DNA of 64,000 nt from Micromonospora ureilytica. Lineage in GTDB: Bacteria; Actinomycetota; Actinomycetes; Mycobacteriales; Micromonosporaceae. Location: contig NZ_JADOTX010000001.1 of assembly GCF_015751765.1 (NCBI RefSeq), positions 7,032,271 to 7,096,270 on the forward strand. Reading direction: 5' to 3'. Below the pieces are notes generated by a model, which was not told the origin of the DNA, made no database searches, and saw nothing but the letters and a program-made list of their open reading frames with translations. Below, one piece after another: positions 44,925-52,706 of this stretch. Numbering within the stretch: the first letter of the stretch is position 1; the number at the start of each line of letters is the position of its first letter. Position numbers and translations under genes: made by a program.

Positions 44925-46913
44925 GTGACCACGACGCAGAACGGCCGACCGGCACCGGACGGCCCCGACTCCGCCGGTGCCGCCGCACCGCTGCCCGCGG
45001 AAGCCGGGCAGGTCACCGAGAAGGAGGCCCGGCAGGTCGCCGAGGCCGCCCGCGAGTCCGCCTGGGACCGGCCCAGCTTCGGCAAGGAGCTGTTCCTCGG
45101 CCGGTTCCGGCTCGACCTGATCGACCCGTGGCCCCGATCCGATCCGGACGACGTGGCTCGCGCCGAGGAGTTCCTTGGTCGGTTCCGCGCCTTCCTGACC
45201 TCCGAGGTGGACGGCGCGGCCATCGAACGGGACGCGTCCATACCCGACTCGGTGTTCCACGGCCTGGCCGACCTCGGCGCGTTCGGCATGAAGATCGACA
45301 GGAAGTACGGCGGGCTCGGGCTGAGCAACCTGCACTACTGCCGGGCCCTCATGCTGGCCGGCTCGGTGAGCCCGGCCATCGGCGCGCTGCTCTCGGCGCA
45401 CCAGTCGATCGGTGTGCCGCAGCCACTGAAGATGTTCGGCACCGCCGAGCAGAAGCAACGCTTCCTGCCCCGGCTCGCCGCCGGCGAGGTGTCCGCGTTC
45501 CTGCTCACCGAGCCCGACGTCGGCTCCGACCCGGCCCGGCTGGCCACCATCGCCGAGCCGACCGAGGACGGCACGGGTTACCGCCTCAACGGGGTGAAGC
45601 TCTGGGCCACCAACGGCATCGTGGCAACCCTGCTGGTGGTGATGGCCCGGGTGCCGGCCACGGAGGGACGTCGGGGCGGAATCACCGCGTTCGTGGTGGA
45701 CGGCGACAGCCCGGGGATCACCGTCGAGCGGCGCAACGCGTTCATCGGCCTGCGCGGCCTGGAGAACAGCCTGACCCGGTTCCACGACGTGATCGTTCCC
45801 GCCGAGAACATCATCGGCGGCGAGGGCAAGGGGCTGAAGATCGCCCTCACCACTCTGAACACCGGCCGGCTCTCGCTGCCGGCCATGTGCGTGGGCGCCG
45901 GCAAGTGGGCGTTGAACGTCGCCCGGGGTTGGGCCGCCGACCGGGTCCAGTGGGGACGGCCGGTGGGCGAGCACGAGGCGGTCGCGCAGAAGCTCTCCTT
46001 CATCGCCGCCACCACGTACGGCATGGAGACCATGCTCGACCTCTGCTGCCTGCTCGCCGACGACGACCGCAACGACATCCGGATCGAAGCGGCGCTGGTC
46101 AAGCTGTACGCCAGCGAGATGGCCTGGAAGATCGCCGACGAGCTGATCCAGATCCGGGGCGGGCGCGGCTACGAGACAGCCGACTCACTGGCCGCCCGCG
46201 GCGAACGCCCGGCCGCCGTCGAGCAGATGCTGCGCGACCTGCGGATCAACCGGATCTTCGAAGGCGCCACCGAGATCATGCATCTGCTGATCGCGCGGGA
46301 GGCGGTCGACGCCCACCTGTCGGTGGCCGGCGACATCATCGACCCGGACGCGGGGCTGGGCCGCAAGGCCCGAGCCGGCGCGCGAGCGGGCGCCTTCTAC
46401 GCGAAGTGGCTGCCGACCCTCGCCGTGGGCCGGGGGCAGAGCCCTTCGGCGTACGCCGAGTTCGGCCCACTCGCCGCGCATCTGCGACAGGTGGAACGTT
46501 CGTCCCGCAAGCTGGCCCGGTCGACGTTCTACGCGATGTCCCGCTGGCAGGGAAAGATGGAGCGCAAGCAGGCGTTCCTCGGCCGGATCGTGGACATCGG
46601 CGCCGAGTTGTTCGCGATGTCCGCGGTCTGCGTCCGGGCCACCGCGGAACGGGACAGCCGCCCGGAGAACGTCGAGCTGGCCGACCTGTTCTGCCGGCAG
46701 GCGCGGGTCCGGGTGGACGCCCTGTTCGCCGCACTCTGGGACAACACCGACTCGGTCGACACCGCCGCCGCGAAGCGCATCCTCGCCGGCCGCTACGCGG
46801 GCCTGGAGGAGGGTGTGCTCACCCCGTCCGACGAGCTGCCCTGGGTGGCCCGCTGGTCGCCCGGCCCGTCCACAGCCGAGGATGTCCGCCGCCGCATCCC
46901 CCCGAAGCCGTAG
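44925..46913 (+). CDS. Acyl-CoA dehydrogenase, long (VLCAD/ACAD9-like) form
   Basis: A 662-residue flavoprotein for the first step of fatty acyl-CoA oxidation. The core has FLLTEPDVGSDPARLAT (FAD/substrate loop), KLWATNGIVATLLVV and the active-site glutamate region RIFEGATEIMHLLIAREAV. An additional C-terminal ~180 residues and the N-terminal ~60-residue extension match the very-long-chain or ACAD9-like subgroup rather than ~380-residue enzymes. GTG 44925 follows GAGGGGGC. Confidence 0.9.
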   Translation: MTTTQNGRPAPDGPDSAGAAAPLPAEAGQVTEKEARQVAEAARESAWDRPSFGKELFLGRFRLDLIDPWPRSDPDDVARAEEFLGRFRAFLTSEVDGAAIERDASIPDSVFHGLADLGAFGMKIDRKYGGLGLSNLHYCRALMLAGSVSPAIGALLSAHQSIGVPQPLKMFGTAEQKQRFLPRLAAGEVSAFLLTEPDVGSDPARLATIAEPTEDGTGYRLNGVKLWATNGIVATLLVVMARVPATEGRRGGITAFVVDGDSPGITVERRNAFIGLRGLENSLTRFHDVIVPAENIIGGEGKGLKIALTTLNTGRLSLPAMCVGAGKWALNVARGWAADRVQWGRPVGEHEAVAQKLSFIAATTYGMETMLDLCCLLADDDRNDIRIEAALVKLYASEMAWKIADELIQIRGGRGYETADSLAARGERPAAVEQMLRDLRINRIFEGATEIMHLLIAREAVDAHLSVAGDIIDPDAGLGRKARAGARAGAFYAKWLPTLAVGRGQSPSAYAEFGPLAAHLRQVERSSRKLARSTFYAMSRWQGKMERKQAFLGRIVDIGAELFAMSAVCVRATAERDSRPENVELADLFCRQARVRVDALFAALWDNTDSVDTAAAKRILAGRYAGLEEGVLTPSDELPWVARWSPGPSTAEDVRRRIPPKP

Positions 46914-46921
46914 ACCGGCGG

Positions 46922-47089
46922 TCAGCGGGAGACCGCCCAGGCCAGCACTCCCGCCAGGATCAGACCGTTGAGCCCGGCCAGGGCCAGGTACGCCGAGGGT
47001 GGGATCTTCTTGCCCCGGCGTACGAAGGAGACCAGGAAGGCGGCGTAGCCGAGCAGCAGGACGGCGATGGCGACGAGGAAGTAGAACAC
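46922..47089 (-). CDS. Small two-helix membrane protein, 55 residues
   Basis: The minus strand encodes FYFLVAIAVLLLGYAAFLV, a basic loop (RRGKKIPPSAY) and a second helix (LALAGLNGLILAGVLAWAV), starting at GTG 47089 with AAGG upstream. Hydrophobicity, the positive inner loop and good codon use argue that it is real. It would be a helical hairpin in the cell membrane. I do not recognise a family. It is convergent with the acyl-CoA dehydrogenase gene. Confidence 0.6.
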   Translation of the reverse strand: MFYFLVAIAVLLLGYAAFLVSFVRRGKKIPPSAYLALAGLNGLILAGVLAWAVSR

Positions 47090-47165
47090 CTGACGACCTT
47101 AACGACACCCTCGTCGGGCTGGACCCGCGCCCGGCGGAACGACTGTTCGGCAACTCACCCTGCCT

Positions 47166-47242
47166 GGTCGATCATGGAGTTGTGGTGGGTTACAAAGCAC
47201 CCGGCCAAGGCCAAACCAGGCACCACAACTCCTTGATCGACC
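47166..47242. repeat. Palindromic intergenic element, GTCGATCATG family, copy 2
   Basis: 22-base arms, 47166-47187 and 47221-47242, inverted with one mismatch. They begin GGTCGATCATGG, and the loop is 33 nt. The outer part is shared with the element at 40844. Confidence 0.75.
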
Positions 47243-47263
47243 GGGCCGGCCTGCCCCGCTCCG

Positions 47264-47332
47264 CGATCTTGCACTTGCTGTCCCGACAGATGGGGCATCC
47301 CACTCATGTCGACATCTGAAACTGCAAGATCG
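47264..47332. repeat. Palindromic intergenic element, CGATCTTGC family, copy 2
   Basis: Arms CGATCTTGCA (47264-47273) and TGCAAGATCG (47323-47332) are exact inverted copies. An inner CAGATG/CATCTG pair is present, and the sequence after the left arm matches that of the element at 38411 (ACTT-CTGTCC). Confidence 0.75.
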
Positions 47333-47405
47333 ACGCGGCGGGGCAGGGCGGGGCGGGGCAGGGCGGGGCGGGGCGGGGGAGCCCGGGGCGTGCCGGCGGA
47401 CGACC

Positions 47406-48014
47406 TTAGCGGGCCTGGCCGCGCAGGCCTAGTTGGCGCAGCTCCAGGGCGGCCAGGGCGTCAACTGTCGCGTCGTCGCCGCGCCGCCACGCCTCGGCGA
47501 CGTCCGGACCGATCCGGGTCAGTTTGCCCAGTGGCTGGGTGGCCAGCGCGCGCAGGGCGAGCAGGTCCCGGCCGGCTGGCCCGGCAGCGAGCTTCGTCGC
47601 CGATCCGGCCCGGCGCATCCAGCGGACCCGCAGCGGCAGCCAGCCGAACAGCACGATGCCGAGCGGGAAGATCAGCACCGCGATGGCGAGGGCCAGGGCG
47701 AGTTGGTCGACCAGGTGCTGCTGGTCGCGCCCGGCGTCAGCGAGCGATCGGGCGGCGTCGGCGGCGCGCTGGAACGGTGCGGTCAGTTCGTCGCCGACCA
47801 GTGGCACCCGGCCGACCTTGCTGCCGGCGTCGCCCAGGTTGTCGGCGAGCCCGGTGCCGGCGCCCTCCAGCTTCTGCCCCGGTACGGCGAGCTTCTGCAC
47901 CAGGTCGTGCAGCCACAGCGCGCCGCGGATCGCCACGTACACCCAGGCGACGACGAGCAGGTCGGTGAGCAACTGACGGGCGGCGGTCGAAAACCGATCG
48001 GCATAGATTTTCAC
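47406..48014 (-). CDS. Membrane protein of unknown function
   Basis: A 202-residue protein with a first hydrophobic segment (LLVVAWVYVAIRGALWL), a long extracytoplasmic-looking helical region with amphipathic repeats (GLADNLGDAGSKVGRVPLVG), a second helix (ALALAIAVLIFPLGIVLFGWL) and a basic C-terminal region of about 70 residues. I do not recognise the family. GTG 48014 gives the natural start, although no clear ribosome site precedes it. Confidence 0.7.
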   Translation of the reverse strand: MKIYADRFSTAARQLLTDLLVVAWVYVAIRGALWLHDLVQKLAVPGQKLEGAGTGLADNLGDAGSKVGRVPLVGDELTAPFQRAADAARSLADAGRDQQHLVDQLALALAIAVLIFPLGIVLFGWLPLRVRWMRRAGSATKLAAGPAGRDLLALRALATQPLGKLTRIGPDVAEAWRRGDDATVDALAALELRQLGLRGQAR

Positions 48015-48093
48015 GCCGGCCAGCGTGCCACGAACGCCCCGCTCGGTGTAGCCGTGAAGTGAGCCCGGGTCGCGACCGACCGGGCGCCGGTAT

Positions 48094-48492
48094 TCAGCGG
48101 ACGCAGGTCGGGCAGGTGCCGAAGATCTCCAGGGTGTGGCTGACGTCGGCGTAGCCGTGTTGGGCGGCGACCCGATCGGCCCAGCTCTCCACGGCCGGGC
48201 CGGCCACCTCGACCGTGCGCCCGCACACCCGGCAGACCAGGTGGTGGTGGTGCCCCTCGCTGCACCGGCGGTAGAGGTGCTCACCGCCCGGCGGACGCAT
48301 CACGTCGATCTCACCGGCGTCGGCGAGCCCCTGCAGGGTGCGGTAGACGGTGGTCAGGCCGACCCGCTCGCCGCGCTGCCGCAGCATCGCGTGCAGGTCC
48401 TGGGCGCTGTGGAAGCCCTCCATCTCGCCCAGCAGCGCGCTCACCGCCGAACGCTGCCGGGTGTTACGCACCGCGGCGCTGCTCTCGCTCAT
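48094..48492 (-). CDS. zur: Fur family zinc uptake regulator
   Basis: A 132-residue Fur-family repressor. The DNA-binding helix region includes LTTVYRTLQGLADAGEI. Metal sites are represented by HHHHLVCRVCG (Cys87, Cys90) and CPTC (Cys127, Cys130), which bind the structural zinc. Its position at the end of the znu operon identifies it as Zur rather than Fur. The start overlaps the ArsR-type stop (ATGA). It probably represses znuA and other zinc-responsive genes. Confidence 0.9.
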   Translation of the reverse strand: MSESSAAVRNTRQRSAVSALLGEMEGFHSAQDLHAMLRQRGERVGLTTVYRTLQGLADAGEIDVMRPPGGEHLYRRCSEGHHHHLVCRVCGRTVEVAGPAVESWADRVAAQHGYADVSHTLEIFGTCPTCVR

Positions 48493-48788
48493 GATCCCTC
48501 CCCGGCGTGGCTGACCGCGTCCGCCACGATGTGCGCGACGTGCTCGTCGACCAGGCTGTAGGCGATCTCCCGGCCCCGCCGGGAGCCGCGCACCACGCCC
48601 GCCCCGCGTAGCACCCGCAGGTGCTGGGAGACCAGTGGTTGCGCCGCCCCGAGCTTCTCCACCAACTCGTGCACGCACCGCTCGCCGCCGGCCAGCTCGC
48701 TGACGATGGCCAGCCGAATGGGCGCGGACAGGGCTCGGAGCAACTCGCTGGCCCCGTCGAACCCGTCGTAGCCCGTCGCGCTGGTCAT
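48489..48788 (-). CDS. ArsR/SmtB family zinc-type sensor repressor
   Basis: A 99-residue winged-helix repressor. The recognition region is AAQPLVSQHLRVLRGAGVV. The last helix carries D81-x-H83-x10-H94-x2-E97, the exact spacing of the alpha5 zinc site of SmtB and CzrA. It is therefore predicted to release DNA on zinc excess. It is the fourth gene of the znu operon, and its stop overlaps zur (ATGA). Confidence 0.88.
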   Translation of the reverse strand: MTSATGYDGFDGASELLRALSAPIRLAIVSELAGGERCVHELVEKLGAAQPLVSQHLRVLRGAGVVRGSRRGREIAYSLVDEHVAHIVADAVSHAGEGS

Positions 48789-48831
48789 CCTGCAACGGTA
48801 ACCAATACCAGCGACGTCCCGCTGAGCAGGC

Positions 48832-49698
48832 TCAGCTCAGCACGACCTCGTGTGGTTCCGGCACCGGCGCGGCGGTCGGTGTCCTCCGGCGGCGCACGGC
48901 CCGCCAGACAGCGCCGGCCACGGCCACCACCAGGAACGAGGCGATCGCCACCAGCACCACCGAGGCGCCCGGCGCGGTGTCCGCAGTGGCCGCCACCCAG
49001 ACACCCGAGCCGGCGGCGAAGAGCCCGAGCGCCATCGCGGCGGCCATCGTGCTGCGGAAGCCCCTGGTGACCTGCTGGGCGGTGGCGACCGGCACCACCA
49101 TCAACGCGCTGATCAGCAGCACTCCGACGGCCCGCATGGCGATGGTCACGGTGACCGCCGTGGCAACCGCGATCAGCAGGTTCAGCGTGCGGACCGGCAG
49201 GCCGGAGACCCGGGCGTACTCCTCGTCGTGACTGACCGCGAAGAGCGCCGGCCGCAAAGCGATCATCGTGACCAGGATCGCCGCGCCGAGCACCGCGATG
49301 GTGGTCAGGTCGGCGGGCGAGATGGTGGTCAGCGACCCGAACAGGTAGGCGTTGAGGTTCGCGCTCGTCGCGTCCGAGAGGCCAACCAGGAGTACGCCGC
49401 CCGCGATGCCGCCGTAGAAGAGCAGGGCCAGGGCCAGATCACCTGAGGTACGCCCGCGAGCGCGGACGATCTCGATGGCGATCGCGCCGATGGTGGCGGC
49501 GATCACCGCGACCAGCACCGGTGAACGGTTGAGCAGCAGACCCGCCCCGACGCCGGTCAGCGCCACGTGCCCCACACCATCGCCGATCAACGCCAGCCGG
49601 CGCTGCACCAGGTAGATGCCGAGCGCCGGCGCGGCCAGGCCGATCACCAGCGCGCCGATCAGGGCCCGCTGCATGTAGGGGTACTGGAAGAGTTCCAT
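48832..49698 (-). CDS. znuB: Zinc ABC transporter permease
   Basis: A 288-residue ABC-3 family permease with eight or nine predicted helices. The typical beginning is FQYPYMQRALIGALVIGL, and GDGVGHVALTGVG is the family motif near residue 37. It forms the membrane channel for zinc with ZnuC. The C-terminus is basic and alanine-rich. It lies three bases after znuC in the znuA-C-B operon. Confidence 0.92.
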   Translation of the reverse strand: MELFQYPYMQRALIGALVIGLAAPALGIYLVQRRLALIGDGVGHVALTGVGAGLLLNRSPVLVAVIAATIGAIAIEIVRARGRTSGDLALALLFYGGIAGGVLLVGLSDATSANLNAYLFGSLTTISPADLTTIAVLGAAILVTMIALRPALFAVSHDEEYARVSGLPVRTLNLLIAVATAVTVTIAMRAVGVLLISALMVVPVATAQQVTRGFRSTMAAAMALGLFAAGSGVWVAATADTAPGASVVLVAIASFLVVAVAGAVWRAVRRRRTPTAAPVPEPHEVVLS

Positions 49699-49701
49699 GG
49701 G

Positions 49702-50463
49702 TCAGTTGCTCCACAGCCCGGCGGGCTCGTCGTAGCAGTGCGGGTGCACGTGGTCGTGGTCGGGCTCCGCGTGATGGCCGGCCGGGTCCGGCACCGCGCC
49801 GTCGTGGGCGATGCGACCCTCGTGGACGACGACAGCCCGGCTGATCACGGGCCGCAGCGGGCCCAGCTCGTGGGCGACGAGCAGCACGGTCCCGCCGTCG
49901 GCGACGAAGTCGCGCAGCGCGCCGGCGAACGCCTCCTGGCTGGCCGCGTCCACCCCGGCCGTGGGCTCGTCGAGAACCAGCAGCTCCGGCTGGCCGGCCA
50001 GGGCGCGGGCGATCAGGGTGCGCTGCTGCTGGCCGCCGGAGAGCGTGGACACCGGGTCACCGGCCCGGTCGGCGAGCCCGACCGCGCGCAGCGCGGTGTC
50101 GACGGCGGACCGGTCGGCTCGACCCGGCGGACGCAGCACCCCCCGACGGGCCAGCCGGCCGGAGGCCACCACCTCGCGGACGGTGGCCGGCACGCCGCCG
50201 CCGGCGCCCAGGCGCTGCGGGACGTACCCGATGCGCGCCCACTGCCGGAACCGGCGCAACGGCCGGTCGAAGAGGGTGACCGAGCCGGCGCTGATCGGCA
50301 CCAGCCCGAGCACGGCGCGGATCAGGGTGGACTTGCCGGAGCCGTTGGCACCGAGGATCGCGACCACCTCGCCGGCGGTCACGGTGAGCGAGATGTCCCG
50401 GAGCACGGGGCGGCCGTCGTAGCCGACCACCCCGTGCTCGACGGTGATGACAGGTGAGGTCAC
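49702..50463 (-). CDS. znuC: Zinc ABC transporter ATP-binding protein
   Basis: A 253-residue ATPase with Walker A GANGSGKST, signature LSGGQQQR and Walker B LLVLDEPTAGVD. The last ~25 residues form a His-rich tail (HHAEPDHDHVHPH) that could bind zinc; such tails are not universal in ZnuC. The GTG start overlaps the znuA stop (GTGA). It powers ZnuB-mediated zinc uptake. Confidence 0.92.
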   Translation of the reverse strand: MTSPVITVEHGVVGYDGRPVLRDISLTVTAGEVVAILGANGSGKSTLIRAVLGLVPISAGSVTLFDRPLRRFRQWARIGYVPQRLGAGGGVPATVREVVASGRLARRGVLRPPGRADRSAVDTALRAVGLADRAGDPVSTLSGGQQQRTLIARALAGQPELLVLDEPTAGVDAASQEAFAGALRDFVADGGTVLLVAHELGPLRPVISRAVVVHEGRIAHDGAVPDPAGHHAEPDHDHVHPHCYDEPAGLWSN

Positions 50464-51404
50464 GAGCAGCTCAAGGCCGTCTGCAGGGTCCGCAGGTTGG
50501 TGCGCATCACCGAAAGGTAGTCCCCGTCGCTGCCCGCGGCGAGCCCTTCGATCGGGTCGAGCACTGCGGTCTTCGCGCCGACCTGACCGGCGATGGTCTC
50601 GGCCACCTTCGGGCTGACCAGGGTCTCGAAGAAGATCGTGGTGGCCTGGTGCTCCTTCGCCTCCTCGATCACGTGCGCGAGGCGCTGCGGCGAGGGCTCG
50701 ACGTCCGGGCTCAGCCCGGTGATGCCGACCTGGTCGAGCTGGTACCGGTCGGCGAGGTAGCCGAACGCGGCGTGGCTGGTCACGATCTCCCGCCGCTGGC
50801 AGGTCGCCAGACCGTTCTTGAACTCGCCGTCCAGGGTCGTCAGGTCGGCGCGCAGGGCGGCCGACCGGGCGGTGTAGTCGGCGGCGTGGTCCGGGTCGGC
50901 CTTGCCGAGCCGCTGGGCGAGCTGGTCGCCGATGCCGGCCAGCCGGGTCGGGTCGAGCCAGACGTGCGGGTCCTTGCCGCCGCTCTCCTCGGCGTGCCCT
51001 TCCTCGCCCTCGTGGTCGTGTCCGCCGGCGGACGCGTCCAACAGCGGCTGCACGCTTGTCACGTCGAACGCCCGGTCGCCGCCGTTCTGGGCCACGGCGT
51101 CGTCCACCGCCGGCTGGAACCCCTTGAGGTAGACGATCAACTCCGCGTCGCTGACCTCACCGACCTGGCTCGGGTTGAGTTCCAGGTCGTGCGGCTCGGC
51201 GCCGGGCTTGGCCAGGTTGGTCACCCGGACCGCGTCGCCGCCGATCCGCTCGGCCAGGAACTGGAGGGGGTAGAACGCGGCCACCACGTCGACTCGCTGA
51301 GGATCGGCGCCGGCGGCACCACCTGTGGAGCAGCCGGCCCCGGCGCCCAGGGCGAGGAGGGCGGTCGCGGCGGCGAGGACACGGTACGTGGCGCGGTTGG
51401 TCAT
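50460..51404 (-). CDS. znuA: Zinc ABC transporter substrate-binding lipoprotein
   Basis: A 314-residue cluster A-I metal-binding protein. The signal ends in the lipobox GAGC. A His/acid-rich loop (GGHDHEGEEGHAEESGG) precedes DPHVWLDP, a motif typical of zinc-type ZnuA proteins. The C-terminal LDPIEGL and the ETLVSPKVAETIA segments are family-typical. ATG 51404 (MTNRATYRVLAA) begins the lipoprotein signal; an earlier in-frame start is unlikely. It is the first gene of the zinc operon. Confidence 0.93.
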   Translation of the reverse strand: MTNRATYRVLAAATALLALGAGAGCSTGGAAGADPQRVDVVAAFYPLQFLAERIGGDAVRVTNLAKPGAEPHDLELNPSQVGEVSDAELIVYLKGFQPAVDDAVAQNGGDRAFDVTSVQPLLDASAGGHDHEGEEGHAEESGGKDPHVWLDPTRLAGIGDQLAQRLGKADPDHAADYTARSAALRADLTTLDGEFKNGLATCQRREIVTSHAAFGYLADRYQLDQVGITGLSPDVEPSPQRLAHVIEEAKEHQATTIFFETLVSPKVAETIAGQVGAKTAVLDPIEGLAAGSDGDYLSVMRTNLRTLQTALSCS

Positions 51405-51420
51405 GTCGTCAACTGTCCGT

Positions 51421-51440
51421 GGCAACGATAATGATTGTCA
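51421..51440. promoter_or_regulatory. Candidate Zur-type operator before znuA
   Basis: AT-rich GGCAACGAT-A-ATGATTGTC has 9-1-9 geometry with six of nine pairs matching, and resembles the ATAATGATT core of actinobacterial Zur boxes. It lies 17-36 bases before the znuA start in an otherwise GC-rich area, so it could block the promoter. Confidence 0.6.
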
Positions 51441-51458
51441 AAAACGCATGATTGCATG

Positions 51459-51716
51459 TCAGAGGAGCTTCGCGAGGCCCACCGTCACCAGCAGGGTCAG
51501 CATCAGCAGTCGGATCAGCCGGGTCTGCGGCGCCTGAATCGCCCAGGTCGTCGCCAACAGGGCGATCAGGACCCCGGCGAGCGAGAGCGTCAGCAGCCCG
51601 CCGATCACCCCGGGCGTGAAGAACGCCACCAGCACCACCACCAGGGTGAGCAGGAACACCGACGTCGGGTTCGCCCCGGCCAACCGGGCGAGCAGAGGGC
51701 GCTGCGTACGCTGCAT
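51459..51716 (-). CDS. DUF6703-like small membrane protein
   Basis: An 85-residue protein with about three helices (TSVFLLTLVVVLVAFFTPG, GLLTLSLAGVLIALLATTW and LLMLTLLVTVGLAKLL), and a basic N-terminus. The pattern is that of the DUF6703 family of small actinobacterial membrane proteins, with no known role. ATG 51716 is divergent from the monooxygenase gene, 29 bases away. Confidence 0.75.
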   Translation of the reverse strand: MQRTQRPLLARLAGANPTSVFLLTLVVVLVAFFTPGVIGGLLTLSLAGVLIALLATTWAIQAPQTRLIRLLMLTLLVTVGLAKLL

Positions 51717-51745
51717 CCCACAGACTCTACGAGGAGGAACCCCCG

Positions 51746-52087
51746 GTGTTGGTGACCAACCGGTTCGTGGTCGACGTCGATACCGCCGACGGCTTCACCG
51801 AACGGGCGCACGCCGCCCTCACCGCGCTGGCCGGCCGGCCCGGCTACCTGCGCGGCCAACTGGTCCGGGCGCTGGACGACCCCCGGCACTGGTCACTGGT
51901 CACCGAATGGGAGTCGGTCGGCACGTACCGGCGGGCGCTCGGCGCCTTCGAGGTCAAGGTCAGCGCCGTGCCGCTGCTCGCCGAGTCCGTCGACGAGCCC
52001 TCCGCCTACGAGGCGCTCGCCACCGCCGCCCCCGGCGGGGCCGTGGTCGTCGCCGAGAGTGATCGGGCTGCGGGTCCTTACCGCTGA
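51746..52087 (+). CDS. Antibiotic biosynthesis monooxygenase (ABM) domain protein
   Basis: A 113-residue ferredoxin-like fold protein (VTNRFVVDVDTADGFTERAH, then GYLRGQLVRALDDPRHWSLVTEWES). ABM proteins oxidise aromatic compounds or bind haem and are often only general small enzymes. GTG 51746 has a strong GAGGAGG site; GTG 51752 is an alternative. No biosynthetic cluster is near. Confidence 0.8.
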   Translation: MLVTNRFVVDVDTADGFTERAHAALTALAGRPGYLRGQLVRALDDPRHWSLVTEWESVGTYRRALGAFEVKVSAVPLLAESVDEPSAYEALATAAPGGAVVVAESDRAAGPYR

Positions 52088-52111
52088 GCCGCCGGACACT
52101 ACGCTGCTCCT

Positions 52112-52591
52112 ATGACCGCACCCGCCCCGCCACCCGGTCCCGGCGTGGCTCCGCCGTTCGTCGCGCCGCCCACCGAGGGCCGCCGGACCCGGCTCTGGAT
52201 CGGCCTCGGCGTCGGCGCGCTCGCCGTGGTGCTCTGCTGCGGCGGGGGTGGCACCGCCGTCGTCGGGCTGGCCGTCAGCGGAGTCCAGGCGATCCGGGAA
52301 CAGGCCCGCACCGTGACCGGCGACTACTACCAGGCGTTGGTCGAGCGGAACTACGGGCGGGCGTACGACCAGCTCTGCGACGACGCGCAGCGGCGTGAGT
52401 CCCGGCCGGAGTTCGAGCGGCGCGCCGCCGCCGAACCACAGGTGACCGCGTTCCGGGTGGGTGAGGTGGACACCACCTACCTGACCGTGCCGGTCGACGT
52501 GACCCTCGACGGCGGCGACCGGGACCGTCAACAGGTCAGCCTCGGCCAGGACGGGCAGACCGGCGGTGTGGAGGTCTGCGAGGTCAGCTGA
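52112..52591 (+). CDS. Membrane-anchored protein with an NTF2-like (DUF4878-type) outer domain
   Basis: A 159-residue protein: a proline-rich cytoplasmic start, one membrane segment ([20 protein letters not shown]), then an outside domain beginning [26 protein letters not shown]. That is the typical start of the DUF4878/NTF2-like fold of secreted actinobacterial proteins. Two cysteines in the outer part (in QLCDD and EVCEV) may form a disulfide. Function unknown. Confidence 0.7.
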   Translation: MTAPAPPPGPGVAPPFVAPPTEGRRTRLWIGLGVGALAVVLCCGGGGTAVVGLAVSGVQAIREQARTVTGDYYQALVERNYGRAYDQLCDDAQRRESRPEFERRAAAEPQVTAFRVGEVDTTYLTVPVDVTLDGGDRDRQQVSLGQDGQTGGVEVCEVS

Positions 52592-52706
52592 CCCGCCCCC
52601 GGTATTCTGCTGGGCTCGGGGGGACGGTGGTCGTACCGTTGTCCCCGAACCGACCGTTCCATCCACATCTCGCCCCCGCCGACCGCCAGCCGGCGTAGGA
52701 GGAAAC

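Larger units (their letters stand above)
47090..47405. other. Intergenic region filled by two palindromic elements and a G/C-rich tract
   Basis: Besides the elements at 47166-47242 and 47264-47332, the sequence 47337-47390 is a simple GGGGC/GGGCA repeat tract. No gene is visible. Confidence 0.65.

Noticed and set aside
52592..52706. Possible T-box leader before glyS
   Set aside because: The conserved T-box sequence and specifier-loop structure are not visible; only a short inverted GGTGGTCGTACC-like segment is present.
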